Source: Brevundimonas vancanneytii
Lineage (GTDB): Bacteria; Pseudomonadota; Alphaproteobacteria; Caulobacterales; Caulobacteraceae
Length of the DNA stretch: 6,315 bases
NCBI GenBank assembly: GCA_945874855.1
Contig: CAMCIP010000136.1
Coordinates: 1 to 6,315 of the forward strand
Reading direction: 5' to 3'
Of the stretch, positions 5,445-6,315 are shown in pieces. The translations under genes were made by a program, and so were the position numbers. The notes under the pieces are model-generated. The model saw only the letters and a program-made list of their open reading frames with translations. It did not search any database and was not told the DNA's origin. How positions within the stretch are numbered: position 1 is the stretch's first letter; each line of letters opens with the position of its first letter.

Positions 5445-5666
5445 ATGAACGACGAACAGGTTCCCGACGAAGCCGAACTGGTGCTGCACGCACGGCTCAA
5501 GGCCCTGCGTCAGGAGCATGCCGACCTGGACGCCTCCATCGACGCCCTGGGCCTGATGCCCATTCCCGACCAGCTGATGATCGCCCGGCTGAAGCGCAAG
5601 AAACTGGTCCTGCGCGACGAGATCGTGAAGATCGAGCGCATCCTCCTGCCCGACATCATCGCCTGA
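5445..5666 (+). CDS. DUF465 (YdcH-like) small helical protein, second copy
   Basis: A 73-residue DUF465 protein. After an acidic start (MNDEQVPDEAELV) come the two typical helices, LHARLKALRQEHADLDASI and ARLKRKKLVLRDEIVKIERIL, joined by a LMPIPDQLM turn. Against the first DUF465 protein the register holds: a basic-hydrophobic first helix, a short turn, then a Leu-Lys-rich helix ending Glu/Gln-Ile. The sequence is clearly diverged. It starts 26 bp after the TIGR02444 gene on the same strand with only weak GG-rich sequence before the ATG, and is probably the third gene of the ubiX operon. It converges on glyS with a 16-bp gap and no terminator. Its function is unknown. Confidence 0.8.
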   Translation: MNDEQVPDEAELVLHARLKALRQEHADLDASIDALGLMPIPDQLMIARLKRKKLVLRDEIVKIERILLPDIIA

Positions 5667-5682
5667 GGGCGACCGGCCCGCC

Positions 5683-6312
5683 CTAGCCGGCGATCAGGCC
5701 GAAGTCGGCGACCCGGCCCATGACGTCGCGCACCTGACCCAGCAGTTTCAGCCGGTTATCGCGCTCTTCTGCGACATCGGAATTGACCATGACGTCGGTG
5801 AAGAAGGCGTCCACCGGCCCGCGCAGGCCCGCCAGGGCCGTCATGGCGGCGGCGTAGTCCTCGGTCTCCAGCGCCGCGTCCACCGCGGTGCGGGCGGCCT
5901 CGGCGGCCAGGGCCAGACGCACCTCGGCCTCCGGCTGGCCGGCCAGGCCGGTCTGCACCCCGCCGGTCGGCACCGGGCCCTTCTTCGCCTCGGCCTTGAG
6001 GATGTTGGACGCCCGCCTGTACCCCGCCAGCAGATTGGCCCCGTCGTCGGTGGCCAGGAAGGCGTCCAGCGCCTCCACCCGCCGCACGATGCGGACGAGA
6101 TCGTCGTCGCCGAGCGCGAAGACGGCGTCGACGAGGTCGTGACGCTGGCCCTGATCGCGGAGGAGGACCTTCAGGCGGTCGGCGAAGAAGTCCAAGAGTT
6201 CCCGCGCACCATTGGCCCGAGCACGTTCGGCAATCTCGGCCCGGACTTCATTCCAGCCGTCCGCATTCTCGTGAGCCGTATTGGCTTGTCGGGCGAGCAT
6301 TCGAAGCGACAC
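5683..6312 (-). CDS. glyS: Glycyl-tRNA synthetase beta subunit, C-terminal part
   Basis: This is the C-terminal part of GlyS, the beta subunit of the bacterial alpha2-beta2 glycyl-tRNA synthetase that charges tRNA-Gly. Recognisable blocks, counted from the GTG at 6312, are LLDFFADRLKVLLRDQGQRHDL (39-60), GANLLAGYRRASNILKAEAKKG (91-112), VDAFFTDVMVNSD (167-179) and RDNRLKLLGQVRDVMGRVADF (184-204). The last two belong to the anticodon-binding-like C-terminal region. The full subunit is usually about 690 residues, so some 480 are missing. An in-frame TGA (6313-6315) directly precedes the GTG at the edge. The GTG is not a plausible start for GlyS, so this is either a window-edge effect, a sequence error or a true interruption. 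Codons at 6181-6312 are much less G/C-biased than the rest. Confidence 0.85.
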   Translation of the reverse strand: MSLRMLARQANTAHENADGWNEVRAEIAERARANGARELLDFFADRLKVLLRDQGQRHDLVDAVFALGDDDLVRIVRRVEALDAFLATDDGANLLAGYRRASNILKAEAKKGPVPTGGVQTGLAGQPEAEVRLALAAEAARTAVDAALETEDYAAAMTALAGLRGPVDAFFTDVMVNSDVAEERDNRLKLLGQVRDVMGRVADFGLIAG

Positions 6313-6315
6313 TCA

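Noticed and set aside
4828..5493. Long open frame antisense to the TIGR02444 gene
   Set aside because: Low-complexity Gly/Arg/Pro-rich translation; the plus-strand gene is conserved and coupled to ubiX.
5673..5690. CCGGC/GCCGG inverted repeat at the DUF465/glyS junction as a terminator
   Set aside because: The 5-bp stem has an 8-nt loop, lacks a U-tract and overlaps the glyS stop; it is likely chance in GC-rich DNA.
1..6315. CtrA binding sites (TTAA-N7-TTAA)
   Set aside because: Only two isolated TTAA sequences were seen, near 560 and 4088, and no paired motif, despite the cell-cycle genes present.

Overview
The window is high-GC, gene-dense DNA with strong G/C preference at third codon positions. 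Its gene content points to an alphaproteobacterium of the Caulobacterales, most likely Brevundimonas or a close relative. The main clues are an RcdA-type (DUF1465) adaptor, a TrcR-type (DUF1013) regulator, DUF1192 and DUF465 small proteins, and a beta/gamma-crystallin-related secreted protein. The genus is an inference, not a measurement.

Layout, left to right. (1) The 3' part of an L,D-transpeptidase gene (+) runs in from the left edge. (2) It converges on rcdA (-), which lies downstream of a DUF1192 gene (-), probably in one transcript. (3) A PIG3-type quinone oxidoreductase gene (+) diverges from DUF1192 and converges on (4) a gene (-) for a predicted secreted protein with a half cyanovirin-N-like (CVNH) domain, a glycine-rich linker and two beta/gamma-crystallin motifs. 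(5) trcR (+) diverges from that gene and ends at a strong hairpin terminator shared with (6) a small DUF465 gene (-). (7) ubiX (+) overlaps a TIGR02444/DUF2390 gene by ATGA and is followed by a second DUF465 gene; these three look like one operon. (8) The C-terminal part of glyS (-) runs off the right edge.

Most of this is conserved chromosomal content: cell-wall cross-linking, ClpXP adaptor-driven cell-cycle control, quinone chemistry, ubiquinone cofactor synthesis and tRNA charging. I see no CRISPR, phage, transposon, toxin-antitoxin or defence module, and no tRNA or rRNA gene. The intergenic spaces are short. The only sizeable ones are 3050-3306 and 4225-4342, both divergent promoter regions with inverted repeats.

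The parts most worth a second look are the CVNH/crystallin fusion, with two intact NDRISS calcium motifs and a possible general-stress (EcfG-type) promoter, and the right edge. There the glyS frame meets a TGA just upstream of a GTG, and about 44 codons have a clearly different third-position composition. The inverted repeats upstream of trcR and in the ubiX promoter region are also noted.
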